NCBI RefSeq assembly: GCF_030409905.1
Contig: NZ_JAUFQT010000006.1
Coordinates: 1-34,548, forward strand
DNA: 34,548 bases
Direction: 5' to 3'
Source: Echinicola jeungdonensis
Lineage (GTDB): Bacteria > Bacteroidota > Bacteroidia > Cytophagales > Cyclobacteriaceae
This document shows, one piece after another, positions 12,179 through 20,454 of the stretch; the first letter of the stretch is position 1; every line of letters starts with the position of its first letter. The notes below the pieces were generated by a model. The model made no database searches, was not told where the DNA came from, and saw nothing but the letters and a program-made list of their open reading frames with translations. Made by a program: the position numbers and the translations under genes.

Positions 12179-12228
12179 TAAAACCCATCGGTAAAGAGTA
12201 ATATTACTCTTTTACCGATGGGTTTTAG
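12179..12228. repeat. Palindromic axis 1 (loopless junction of copies 1 and 2)
   Basis: The sequence folds back on itself with no spacer: AGAGTAAT at 12195-12202 is followed at once by ATTACTCT at 12203-12210. Symmetry continues outward through the metK terminator, metK and every further gene, interrupted only by single-base differences. This is the point where the second passage over the template begins. I see no sequencing-adapter-like insert between the arms. Confidence 0.97.
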
Positions 12229-12301
12229 GAAATGGTTATCCAGTTAAAAGCAGTAGGATTCCATTAACCCAATAACTTCTATAGCAATTAAAAATATAAT
12301 G

Positions 12302-12326
12302 AAAAAAGCGGCTCAAGGCCGCTTTT
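12302..12326 (-). terminator. Rho-independent terminator after metK, copy 2
   Basis: Same hairpin as at 12076-12103, read on the minus strand. The T run (A run on the plus strand, 12302-12307) follows the stem in the direction of metK transcription. Confidence 0.85.
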
Positions 12327-12327
12327 A

Positions 12328-13580
12328 TTATAGGTTTAAATGCTTTTTTGATTTGATCTACATAATCCAGCTTTTCCCAGGTGAACAATTCCACATCCAA
12401 ATAACGGATGTGCATCCTGTGAAACGAAGGATTTGGTAACCACTTCATTTTTTCTCCCATATGCCCATAGGCAGCGTTTCTTCATATATGGGGTTTCTCA
12501 ATTTAAGCCTTTGCTCAATGGCATAGGGCCGCATGTCAAATATCTTGGAAATTTTTTCTGGCAATTTCACCATCTGAAAGTGCAACTTTGGCCGTTCCGT
12601 GGGTATTGACGTACAATCCCATGGGCTCAGCCACCCCGATGGCATAGGATACTTGCACCAATACTTCATCGGCAATCCCTGCAGCAACCATGTTTTTGGC
12701 AATATGTCGGTGGCGTAAGCGGCAGATCGGTCCACTTTTGATGGATCCTTTCCGGAAAATGCTCCCCCGCCGTGGGCACCTTTACCTCCATAAGTGTCTA
12801 CGATGATCTTCCTTCCTGTAAGTCCAGTGTCCCCATGAGGCCCTCCAATTACAAATTTTCCGGTAGGGTTAATATGATATTTGATTTCATCGGTAAACAA
12901 AGCCTGAATCTCTGGAAGTAACTGGGCTTTTACCCTTGGAATCAGAATGTCAAAGAATATCCTGTTTGATCTTTTTCAACATGACTTCTTCTTCCCCAAA
13001 ATCATCATGTTGGGTGGAAATGACGATGGCATCGATCCTTTGAGGAACATTATCATCACTGTATTCGATGGTAACCTGGGCTTTGGCATCCGGCCGCAGA
13101 TAGGTGATGTCCTTATTTTCCCTTCTCAATGAGGCCAATTCTTTCAAAAGCCTGTGAGAAGGGTCCAAAGCCAAAGGCATAAAGTTGGCGGATTCTCTGG
13201 GTGGCATACCCAAACATCATGCCTTGGTCGCCGGCACCCTGCTCCTCAGGGCTGGTCCTGTCCACCCCTTGATTGATGTCTGGAGATTGCTCATGTATGG
13301 CCGACAAAACTCCGCAGGATTTACCGTCAAACATGTAGTCACCTTTGGTGTATCCGATTCTGTTGATGACATCCGGGCGATTTTTTGAACATCTAAATAA
13401 GTGTCAGACTTTTACTTCCCTGCCAATACAACCTGCCCTGTAGTTACAAGGGTTTCACAGGCTACTTTGGATTTGGGATCAAAAGCCAGAAAATTATCTA
13501 TTAATGCATCTGATATCTGATCGGATATTTTATCCGGGTGTCCCTTCAGAAACAGACTCTGAGGTGAACAAATATGACAT
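12328..13580 (-). CDS. metK: S-adenosylmethionine synthetase
   Basis: MetK makes S-adenosylmethionine from methionine and ATP in the cytoplasm. The protein opens [20 protein letters not shown], containing the ATP-binding GHPDKISDQ motif. [13 protein letters not shown] near residue 120 and GGGAFSGKD followed by KVDRSAAYA near residue 270 are further family signatures. Corrected length is about 415 residues, normal for the family. The reading frame is broken several times in this copy (pieces 13113-13334, 12950-13213, 12445-12900), but copy 1 breaks elsewhere, so I infer an intact gene. The ATG is placed by the family's start motif. It has its own 128-base upstream gap after the methyltransferase gene and is closed by a strong terminator. 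Its neighbour being a SAM-dependent methyltransferase is suggestive, but metK supplies the whole cell. Confidence 0.94.
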
Positions 13581-13707
13581 ATATGGTAGTGTTTTCCTTT
13601 TTTTTAATGGCGTGTAAAATTACAGTTTAAGGAGGAAATAAAATTTTGGGTTCAGATTAAAATTTTAGGGTAATGGCATTGGATAATTTACGGGTTGGTT
13701 ACCCATT

Positions 13708-14417
13708 TCAGGCACTGGCGTAAAGCACAAATACAGTAGGGATTTTGTGCAAGTCGATTTTGGCTTTTTTCCATTGAGCCATCGTTTTGGTTTGGATGAG
13801 TTCATCCGGACCGGTAATGTTTTTGGCTATGCATAATTTGGTGTTGGGATGGAGGGTCTTTTTCAGGTCATCCAATAGTTGGTCGTTCCTAAATGGGTTT
13901 TCCATGAAAATCTGAGTTTTCTGAAATCGGGCAGATTCACTTTCTAATTGGCGGATAGCTTCAGCTCTGCCTTTTTGTCAATGGGCAAATAGCCGTGAAA
14001 AGCAAAAGATTGCCCATTGAAGCCTGAACCCATCAGGGCCAAAACATGGAGGATGGTCCTGAGAGGGGGACCACCTGGATTCCTTTTTGATGGGCAAATG
14101 CCACTGCCAATGAGCCGGGGTCGGCTATTCCCGGACAACCTGCTTCTGAAATGATTCCAATATCCTGTCCCTCCAGCGCCGGTGCATCAAAGTAGGAATT
14201 TGGGTTGGTTTTGTTTTTTTGTCAAAATCTCCAAATGAAGATCCTCATGGTTAATCCCAGTTTCAAACTGGAAATATATCTTCTTGCTGTCCTAAGATTT
14301 TTCTGCCAGAAAAAAACGGGTTTTTGAAATTACCGATTTGACCTGTGGGCTTATTACCTCATTTTCGGTATTAGGGGCAAGGATATTGGGGATCAGGTAA
14401 AGCTTTCCTTTTTTCAT
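13708..14417 (-). CDS. RsmI-like SAM-dependent methyltransferase (tetrapyrrole methylase fold)
   Basis: Probable ribosomal-RNA methyltransferase of the RsmI type, which 2'-O-methylates a cytidine of 16S rRNA. Readable family motifs are SEAGCPGIADPG (compare SDAGTPLISDPG in classical RsmI), then VVPLSGPSSMFLALMGSGF, and ETPFRNDQLLDDL. Corrected length is about 235 residues, shorter than the roughly 286 of E. coli RsmI, so the C-terminal extension is missing. Bacteroidota encode short proteins of this kind, whose exact substrate I cannot name. The chosen start is the ATG of MKKGKLYLIPN; an upstream start giving a short extension is possible. It follows the hydrolase by about 26 bases and was likely cotranscribed. 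The frame is broken in both copies. Confidence 0.83.
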
Positions 14418-14443
14418 ATCAAGGTAAGGCTGAATGGTTCATT

Positions 14444-15207
14444 TTACTTCAAAAAACCTTTATGGTGGCTACCACAGCGGCAGGTTGTTCAGCATGAAGC
14501 CAATGGCCGGCATTTTTAATGGATATTAGTTTATAATCAGGGAAAAATTTTCTCCAGATCGGCCTTGTCTTGATCTTGTATATAATCCGAATTGGCACCA
14601 CGCATAAACAGGGTTGGGTTTTTCAAAAGTCTGATTTCCCTGTAAGGCCTCGCCAACATTTTCTATTTTTTCTGTAATAACAGGGAGGTTTACCTTCCAG
14701 GTAAATTTTACTTTCTTCATTTCTTCCCAGGTTTTTTAGCAAAAACTGGCGGATACCCTTTTCGGATATATATTTGGATAGGGTATCTTCTGCTTCTTTC
14801 CGGGAAGAAAGGTTTTCCAAGTCGATAGCATTTAGCCCTTCCAGGATAGATTGGTGATGAGGATCATAATAGCGGGGGGCAATGTCTGCAATAATGAGTT
14901 TTTTGACTTTCCCCGGGTATTTCAGGGCAAAGTTCATAGCAGTTTTTCCGCCCATGGAATGTCCCATAAGATTTACCGCTTCCAGGCCTTGGGAGGTCAA
15001 AAAACCTGCTAAGTCTTCCGCCATGGCTTTATAGGTCCATTCGTCACTTTTTGGGCTTTCCCCATGGTTCCTTTGGTCTACCAAATATATGGTGAAATCA
15101 TTTTCTAACTCCTTGGCTATACTCATCCAATTGTCTGCTGAACCAAAAAGTCCGTGAAGAATGATCAATGGTTCTCCCTGCCCTATTTTCTTATAATTTA
15201 ATGTCAT
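14444..15207 (-). CDS. Alpha/beta fold hydrolase (YbfF-like esterase family)
   Basis: A soluble serine hydrolase of about 254 residues. The first 165 residues read without interruption. They contain HGLFGSADNW (oxyanion-hole region), DQRNHGESP and the nucleophile elbow GHSMGG with its serine near residue 90. The acid residue probably sits in RGANSDYI and the catalytic histidine in KNAGHWLHAEQP near residue 235, both recovered from other frames because errors begin near 14745. This pattern matches YbfF-type esterases. The natural substrate is not known, and a haloperoxidase or acyl-CoA thioesterase-like role cannot be excluded. A TAnnTTTG box precedes the start, so it may begin its own transcript with the methyltransferase behind it. 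Confidence 0.88.
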
Positions 15208-15229
15208 ACTGGTTAATTCATTGTGGATT

Positions 15230-15237
15230 CAAAGGTA
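15230..15237 (-). promoter_or_regulatory. Candidate -7 box for the hydrolase gene, copy 2
   Basis: Complement reads TACCTTTG, identical to 9184-9191. It is placed 22 bases before the hydrolase start. Confidence 0.4.
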
Positions 15238-15301
15238 TTGATCTGATAGGTTTTGCCCTTAGAAAATTGGGAATAAAATAAAATGAGTCCCAAAAGAAAA
15301 G

Positions 15302-16019
15302 TTAAATATCCTCCAACTGTCTTAGGTACATTTGGATGGTGTTTTCCAGACCAAAATATAATGCATCACAGATCAGGGCATGCCAATGGAAACTTCATCC
15401 AATAAGGGATATGTTCTTTTAGAAACCTGAGGTTGTTGAGGTCCAAATCATGTCCGGCATTGAGACCTAAACCCAATTCCGTGCAATTTCTGCCACTTCC
15501 ACATAGGGTTTCACAGCAGTTTTGCTTGTTGGTTCGATAATTGGAAGCATAAGGTTCTGTATATAGCTCCACCCTGTCCGTACCTGTAAGCTTGGCTGGT
15601 TCAAAGTATTTGGCTACTGGGTTGATAAATATGGAAGTCCGGGTGTCATATTCATGGAGTTCTGCAATAATATCTTTGAGCATTTCCTGATGTGAAATGG
15701 TATCCCAGCCTGTATTGGAGGTCAAAACTTCAGGAGGGTCAGGTACCAATGTTGCCTGGGCAGGTTTAACCAGGCGGATGATTTCCATATATCTTTTATC
15801 CGGATACCCTTCTATGTTAAATTCTGTGGTGACCGCATCTTTAAGTTGCATGACATCATCATAGCGGATGTGTCTTTCATCTGGCCTGGGGTGGACGGTG
15901 ATTCCTTCAGCCCCAAATTTTTCTGCATCCAAAGCAACTTGAATGACATCAGGATTGTTTCCTCCCCTTGCATTCGAAGGGTTGCCAACTTTGTTAATAT
16001 TTACGCTTAATTTGGTCAT
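15302..16019 (-). CDS. pdxJ: Pyridoxine 5'-phosphate synthase
   Basis: PdxJ closes the pyridine ring of vitamin B6 from 1-deoxyxylulose 5-phosphate and 3-amino-2-oxopropyl phosphate. The protein opens [20 protein letters not shown], where the asparagine-rich N-terminus and NARGG are conserved. [13 protein letters not shown] near residue 45 carries the catalytic histidine and phosphate-binding residues. [13 protein letters not shown] near residue 190 corresponds to the family's AGHGLN segment with the second key histidine. [15 protein letters not shown] near the end is the IGH motif that grips phosphate. Corrected length is 238-239 residues, normal for the family. Frame errors fall near residues 155-170 and 208 in this copy. 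It is transcribed away from the YqeY gene from an intergenic region of about 60 bases. Confidence 0.94.
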
Positions 16020-16035
16020 TTTATTAAATATGCTC

Positions 16036-16054
16036 TAATTTTGTTACAAAAATA
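16036..16054. promoter_or_regulatory. Back-to-back divergent -7 boxes, copy 2
   Basis: TAATTTTG at 16036-16043 reads toward the YqeY gene. The complement of CAAAAATA at 16047-16054 gives TATTTTTG toward pdxJ. Both match the Bacteroidota -7 consensus TAnnTTTG, and they are separated by only three bases, forming an inverted repeat. If both are used, the two promoters overlap and the two polymerases could not occupy them at once. No clear -33 TTTG is seen for either, and the function is inferred. Confidence 0.5.
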
Positions 16055-16078
16055 CACCTAAAACATAAACGTAAAATA

Positions 16079-16522
16079 ATGAGTTTAAGCAAAGTGTAGA
16101 GAGGAGAATTAAAAAGGCCATGTTGGCTAAAAATAAGGATAGGCTGCGGGCTTTACGGTCAATTAAGTCCCTGATACTTTTGGAGGAATCAAAGGGTTCA
16201 GAAAAAGGCATGACTGAGGAAGAAGAAATCAAATTACTTTCTAAAGCTGCCAACAGAGAAAGGATTCTTTAGAAGTTTACCTTCAGCAGAACAGACAGGA
16301 CCTGGCAGAGGTGGAGCAGGATGAACTTGACATTATCAATGAATTCCTTCCAAAACAACTTTCTGAGGAGGAGCTGGAGGCAGCATTAAAGGAATTATTG
16401 CCGAGGTGGGAGCAGAAGGGCCCAAAGACATGGGGAAAGTGATGGGTGTAGCTACCAAGAAACTGGCAGGAAAAGCGGATGGAAAATTGATTTCCCAAAA
16501 GGTAAAAGGATTATTGGCATAG
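16079..16522 (+). CDS. GatB/YqeY domain-containing protein
   Basis: A 147-residue mostly helical protein. It shares the YqeY fold with the tail domain of the GatB subunit of the tRNA-dependent amidotransferase, a domain thought to touch tRNA, but it is free-standing here. The assembled protein reads [16 protein letters not shown] at the start, [19 protein letters not shown] in the middle and [20 protein letters not shown] near the end, a glycine- and lysine-rich segment typical of the family's last helices. The start is ATG at 16079. A base lost just after it gives a false early stop in this copy; copy 1 shows the correct start. Residues around 70-80 remain unresolved. It is probably the first gene of a rightward transcript, 9 bases before cvpA. 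Confidence 0.87.
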
Positions 16523-16531
16523 GTCAAATTC

Positions 16532-17080
16532 ATGGGTACCATAGATTGGGTCATATTGATATTATTGGCCATTGGGGCTTACAGTGGTTACAAGCAGGGG
16601 CTTTTATTGGAGTGCTTTCTGTGGTGGCTTTTATTGTGGGGTTAGTATTGGCTTTTAAATTTATGCACTGGGGGGCAGCTATTTTGGCTGAAAGGGTGGA
16701 AAGCCTTACGTTTATGTTACCATTTGTCTCCTTTTTGATCATTTTTATTTTTGTGGTTTTAGTCATCAGGCTTTTGGCCTACCTGGTCAAGAAAACCATG
16801 GATTTGACCATTCTTGGAGCCTTTGATAATTTTGCCGGGGCCGTTTTGGGTATGTTGAAATGGGCATTTATGGTGAGTTTGTTATTCTGGGTGGGCCACT
16901 CTTTTGAGGTGGTTCTTCCCGAGGAAAAAATGGAGGAATCTTCCCTATATCCTATTGTTCAGCCTATAGCACCGGTAGTGATTGACCTTTTGGATACTTT
17001 TACCCGGCCATTCGTGATGCGATGGAGGGAATTCAGGATTAATTGATATAAGTGAAGGGGGAAATGCTACTGCTGATTGA
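16532..17080 (+). CDS. CvpA-family integral membrane protein
   Basis: A 182-residue inner-membrane protein with about four hydrophobic segments: residues 5-20 (WVILILLAIGAYSGYKQG), 24-45 (FIGVLSVVAFIVGLVLAF), 62-85 (FMLPFVSFLIIFIFVVLVI) and about 100-122 (AGAVLGMLKWAFMVSLLF). The glycine-rich first helix and the FDNFAGAVLGMLKW segment are typical of CvpA/colicin V production proteins. Family members have been linked to colicin V export and envelope stress, with no firm biochemical role. The length matches the family. One T is missing near 16601 in this copy and one C near 17006. Its last 17 bases overlap the start of the amidotransferase gene. Confidence 0.88.
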
Positions 17081-17684
17081 TAATTTTGATTCTTTTTCCC
17101 ATATCCTTGCGGATTATTTCAAGCAATGTGGCTTGAAACTTAAGGTTGTCCGAAATGATCTACCCTTTCCGCTTTGAAAAAGGAAAATTATGCGGGATTA
17201 GTGCTGTCGCCTGGACCTGAAACCCCCTCAAAGGCGGGAAATCTTTGGAAATCCTGGATTATTATCATGATAAAATTCCAGTGCTTGGAGTTTGCCTTGG
17301 CCATCAGGCAATTGGAGAATATTTTGGAGCAAAGGTCATTAAATGCGCTATGCCTGTACATGGGAAAGTTTTTCCTGTAAGGCAGCTAAGACCCCATCCG
17401 GTTTTTGAAGGTATTCCCCATACTTTTAATGTGACGCGTTACCATTCCCTGGAATTAGGGCCTTTGCCTAATTGTTTGAAGCCTTTGTGGAAACCTGTGA
17501 AGGGAATTTAATGGCCATGGAGCACCAATCCCTCCCAATTATAGGTATTCAATTTCACCCTGAAGCTTACCTGACAGAGTTTGGAATTGACATCATTTGC
17601 AATTGGGCAAGGGTGTTTGCCAACAGGAATTTTCCTGATCAACTATTATTTTTGTCTTGTTTTGGATGGGGTTTGTTAAAGTAA
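17064..17684 (+). CDS. Glutamine amidotransferase subunit (PabA/TrpG family)
   Basis: A class I glutamine amidotransferase that would release ammonia from glutamine for a chorismate-using partner, making 4-amino-4-deoxychorismate (folate) or anthranilate (tryptophan). It opens [19 protein letters not shown], the usual start of the family. [10 protein letters not shown] forms the oxyanion strand, [16 protein letters not shown] near residue 80 carries the nucleophile cysteine, and [15 protein letters not shown] holds the catalytic His and Glu. It has no TrpE/PabB partner in the fragment, which favours the amphibolic PabA role, but this is inference. The C-terminus is uncertain: the length of one T run decides between an end at 17684 and an extended reading. 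The ATG start is preferred over the in-frame GTG at 17052. Confidence 0.88.
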
Positions 17685-17776
17685 CCGGATTAAATCCATT
17701 TGTATTATCTCAAACCTACAAGGCCATGGCAAAAAGATTGGGGTCCAATTTTCGGTAATTTGAAAAATATTCAGCG

Positions 17777-17794
17777 ATTTAATGTATATTAAAT
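17777..17794. repeat. AT-rich inverted repeat upstream of CBS gene, copy 2
   Basis: Arms ATTTAAT and ATTAAAT around GTAT, in the 265-base gap between the amidotransferase gene and the CBS gene. I see no ORF or RNA gene in that gap, and no perfect TAnnTTTG box. The repeat is the only structured element there. Confidence 0.4.
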
Positions 17795-17949
17795 GCAAGG
17801 ATCGTTGATTATTAGCTACTTAAACTATGGATTAAGTGTTGGGTCAAGAGAGGTAATGGCTAGTGTCGGACAATTAGAGCTTAATACTTGAAAACTAGGG
17901 ACTGAAGATTAACGTTTTATTAAATGAGTTCAATTTAATATCTTTAAAC

Positions 17950-18610
17950 ATGCAGGCGTACGAATTTATTAATAATTTAATCCCCCCATTGAAGTATTCG
18001 GATAAGGTGAAGATGGCCTTGTCCTGGATGGAGGAAATTCGTACCAATGTATTACCGGTGGTCGAGGAAGGGAAATTTAAAGGCTTGATTACCGATGAAA
18101 TGATCTACCATATCAACAACCCTGAGTTGACCATTGGTGAGGTGGAGTTGGAGGCTGACAACTGCTTTGTTTTTAAGGATAAACATATTTATGATGTTTT
18201 GAGAGTGGCATCCGAATTTCAGACTAATATGGTTGCTGTGGTGGACCGGGAAAATACTTACCATGGAGTGGTAACCCTGGAGGATGCCATTGCTGCCTTT
18301 GCTGACTCCATGGCTATTCAGACCCAAGGAGGGTATTGGTTTTGTCCATGTTGATGACTGAATACAGCCTTATGAAATAGCAAGGGTGATAGAGTCTGAA
18401 AATACCAAAATCCTTAGCAGTTTTATAACCAATGATCCTTTGGATGAAAATAAAATTAAATTGACCCTAAAAGTTGACCAAATTGATTTAAAACATATCA
18501 AAGCGACATTGGAGCGTTTTGGGTATAAAATTATTGACCATTACAGGAAGAAATGGGAGTGAGTGGGAGCAGGACAGATGGATAACCTGCTTCGCTTTTT
18601 AGATATTTAA
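17950..18610 (+). CDS. CBS-domain protein with C-terminal ACT-like region
   Basis: A soluble protein of about 219 residues. Two CBS motifs span residues 1-140, with VLPVVEEGKFKGLITDEMI and MVAVVDRENTYHGVVTLEDA as their characteristic beta strands; such pairs usually bind adenine nucleotides. The last 75 residues, with KIKLTLKVDQIDLKHIKATL and FGYKIIDHYQEE, look like an ACT-type small-molecule fold. One G is missing near 18334 in this copy; copy 3 reads through (32527-33183). The protein lies 14 bases upstream of nadK, so joint expression is likely. A role as a nucleotide sensor near NAD kinase is possible but unproven. No catalytic domain is present. Confidence 0.87.
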
Positions 18611-18624
18611 AAGCTATTTTCTCA

Positions 18625-19499
18625 ATGAAGATTACTATACATGGAATAGGTTTTCAAAAAGAATTTGTTCCATATATTGAGCAGTTAATCGCTGCATTGC
18701 ATTATCATCAGGCGGAAGTTTTTTTGACCGAGGCCTTTTATAAAACCATGAAGAAATCCGGAGCAAAAGCTACCGGATTTACCATATTAGGTAACCGGAA
18801 AGAGTTGGAATCTATGGAGTTCGTGATCTCTGTAGGCGGAGATGGTACACTCCTGGATACGGTATCCATGGTGGGAGCTTATGAAATTCCAATATTGGGC
18901 ATCAATACAGGAAGGATGGGTTTTTTGGCCACCATTGCCAAAGAGGATGTTGGTAAGGCCATAGAAGTCTTATTTGATCAGCAGTACACCATTCAGGACA
19001 GGACCTTGATCCGGATGGAATCGGATAAGCCATTATTTAGTGGTGTTCCCTATGGGTTGAATGAATTCACCATTCATAAACGGGATACCTCCTCCATGAT
19101 TACCGTTCACACATACATTGATGGGGAATACTTGAACAGTTATTGGGCTGATGGGCTGATAGTGGCTACTCCTACAGGATCCACAGGCTATTCCCTGAGT
19201 TGTGGAGGGCCATTGATCTCCCCTATGGCGAAAAATTTTGTTATCACGCCAGTTAGTCCACATAATTTGAATGTAAGACCAATGATTGTTTCAGATGAAA
19301 GTGAAATTAGTTTTTCGATAGAGGGACGGAGCAAAAAGTTTCTGATCTCATTGGACTCAAGGTCCACGCTGTGGACGCCTCAGCCTTGTTGACAGTGAAA
19401 CGGGAAAGGTTTTCTGCCAAACTGGTAAAATTCCACGATTACAGTTTTTTTGATACCCTAAGGAAAAAACTGAATTGGGGATATGATATGAGGAATTAG
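18625..19499 (+). CDS. nadK: NAD kinase
   Basis: NadK phosphorylates NAD to NADP in the cytoplasm, usually with ATP as donor. The corrected protein is 291 residues, the usual length. SVGGDGTLLDTV near residue 70 contains the GGDGT motif with the catalytic aspartate. GINTGRMGFLA near residue 95 is the NTGxLGFL-type motif. LNEFTIHK near residue 145 is the NE pair that contacts NAD. ATPTGSTGYSLSCGGPLI near residue 180 is the glycine-rich TPTGSTxY hallmark. The N-terminal 255 residues read without a break. A lost C near 19369 then shifts the frame, and copies 1 and 3 restore the C-terminus DTLRKKLNWGYDMRN. It sits 14 bases after the CBS gene. Confidence 0.96.
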
Positions 19500-19573
19500 T
19501 TTTAACATAAATTAACCCTGAGGATACTTAAGTGGGTTTTTTATTCGTTGGGTACTTTATAAATTGCAGCGTC

Positions 19574-20371
19574 TTGAGGAAAATCAAAAATCTATTGTGT
19601 ATTGTATTTGTTGGTATTGTTAGCCTGGTATTTCTAATAATGCCGGCAGCCTACAAGCCCAACAAAATGAATATGGTCTGGGATTAGGGGTTGCCACTTA
19701 TTCGGGTGATATCATCCGGAGAGTAGATCCCGGGCAGATAGGTCTTCAAGGCACGTTTTTGGCAGGCGAAATTTTGACAATGTTTGGAGTATCCGTTTTG
19801 GGACTTCGGTAGCCCGTTTGAATGCAGCAGATAGTGTTCGGCCACTGGATGCCATGGCTGAGGCAAGAAATGCTTTTTTCAAGGGAACCCTCATTGAGGG
19901 TCATGCCCTTATGGAATTCCATTTCCTGGATTATCTAGCCCCACATTCTAAATTCAGGTATACTCCTTATGGATTTATTGGGTTTGGGTATGCCCTGTTC
20001 TTTGGTAATGGGAGGTCATTTGAGGGAAATCCCGATAATCCACAAGGAGGTGTTGAGGAAAGTTATTCCCTGGGTACCCCTGTTATTCCCTTTGGTATAG
20101 GGATCAAATACCATTTGAGGGAAAGGCTCTTTTTGGCCTTGGAAATGGGATTCCGACCAACAGTGACAGATTTTCTGGATAAAATAGAATATAACGAAAA
20201 TTATATTTCACGCTTCCTGACCCTGATTACGTTCCTGATCCTGATGACCCCTATGATGTTCCACCTCCGTATGGGGTTAACTATGGCAATAAATCAGACA
20301 AAGATTGGTACTATTTTTTAGGTGTTACTTTAAGCTATTCCTTCCATCAGGTGGAATGTTATAAATATTAA
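19574..20371 (+). CDS. DUF6089-like outer-membrane beta-barrel protein
   Basis: An exported protein of about 265 residues. A hydrophobic segment ending in MPGSLQAQ fits a signal peptide with cleavage after the alanine. The mature part has alternating beta-strand character, such as YGLGLGVATYSGDI, YTPYGFIGFGYALFF and RLFLALEMGFRPT. This agrees with the DUF6089 proteins found beside uppS and bamA in Bacteroidota. Near the C-terminus is a loop of repeated Pro-Asp (PDPDYVPDPDDPYDVPPP), identical in all copies when corrected. The start is uncertain: I use TTG at 19574, giving LRKIKNLL as the basic signal-peptide head; a GTG further upstream is possible. Function is unknown; placement suggests a client or helper of outer-membrane assembly. 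Confidence 0.72.
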
Positions 20372-20454
20372 TTAAATGACATTTGGGATAGAATATTAAA
20401 AAAGAAATACCATTTTTGTACCGCCAAAAAAATATAGTTAGGACAATAACAGGA

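Larger units (their letters stand above)
1..12202 (-). repeat. Copy 1 of the 13.4 kb unit (inverted, truncated)
   Basis: Reverse complement of roughly 12203-24429. Thirteen genes appear in mirror order relative to copy 2, from the first Skp-like gene to metK. Matching start codons add up to a nearly constant sum (24410-24428), which is what mirror symmetry about 12202.5 with a few accumulated indels would give. The second Skp-like gene and the thioredoxin gene are missing only because the window starts between the two Skp genes. I infer a repeated read of one template. Confidence 0.95.

Noticed and set aside
12236..12460. Extension of the metK frame past its stop and through the terminator toward axis 1.
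   Set aside because: One extra A before the stop in copy 2 opens the frame. Copy 1 has a TAA at the expected place, and the extension runs into the terminator and the fold-back.
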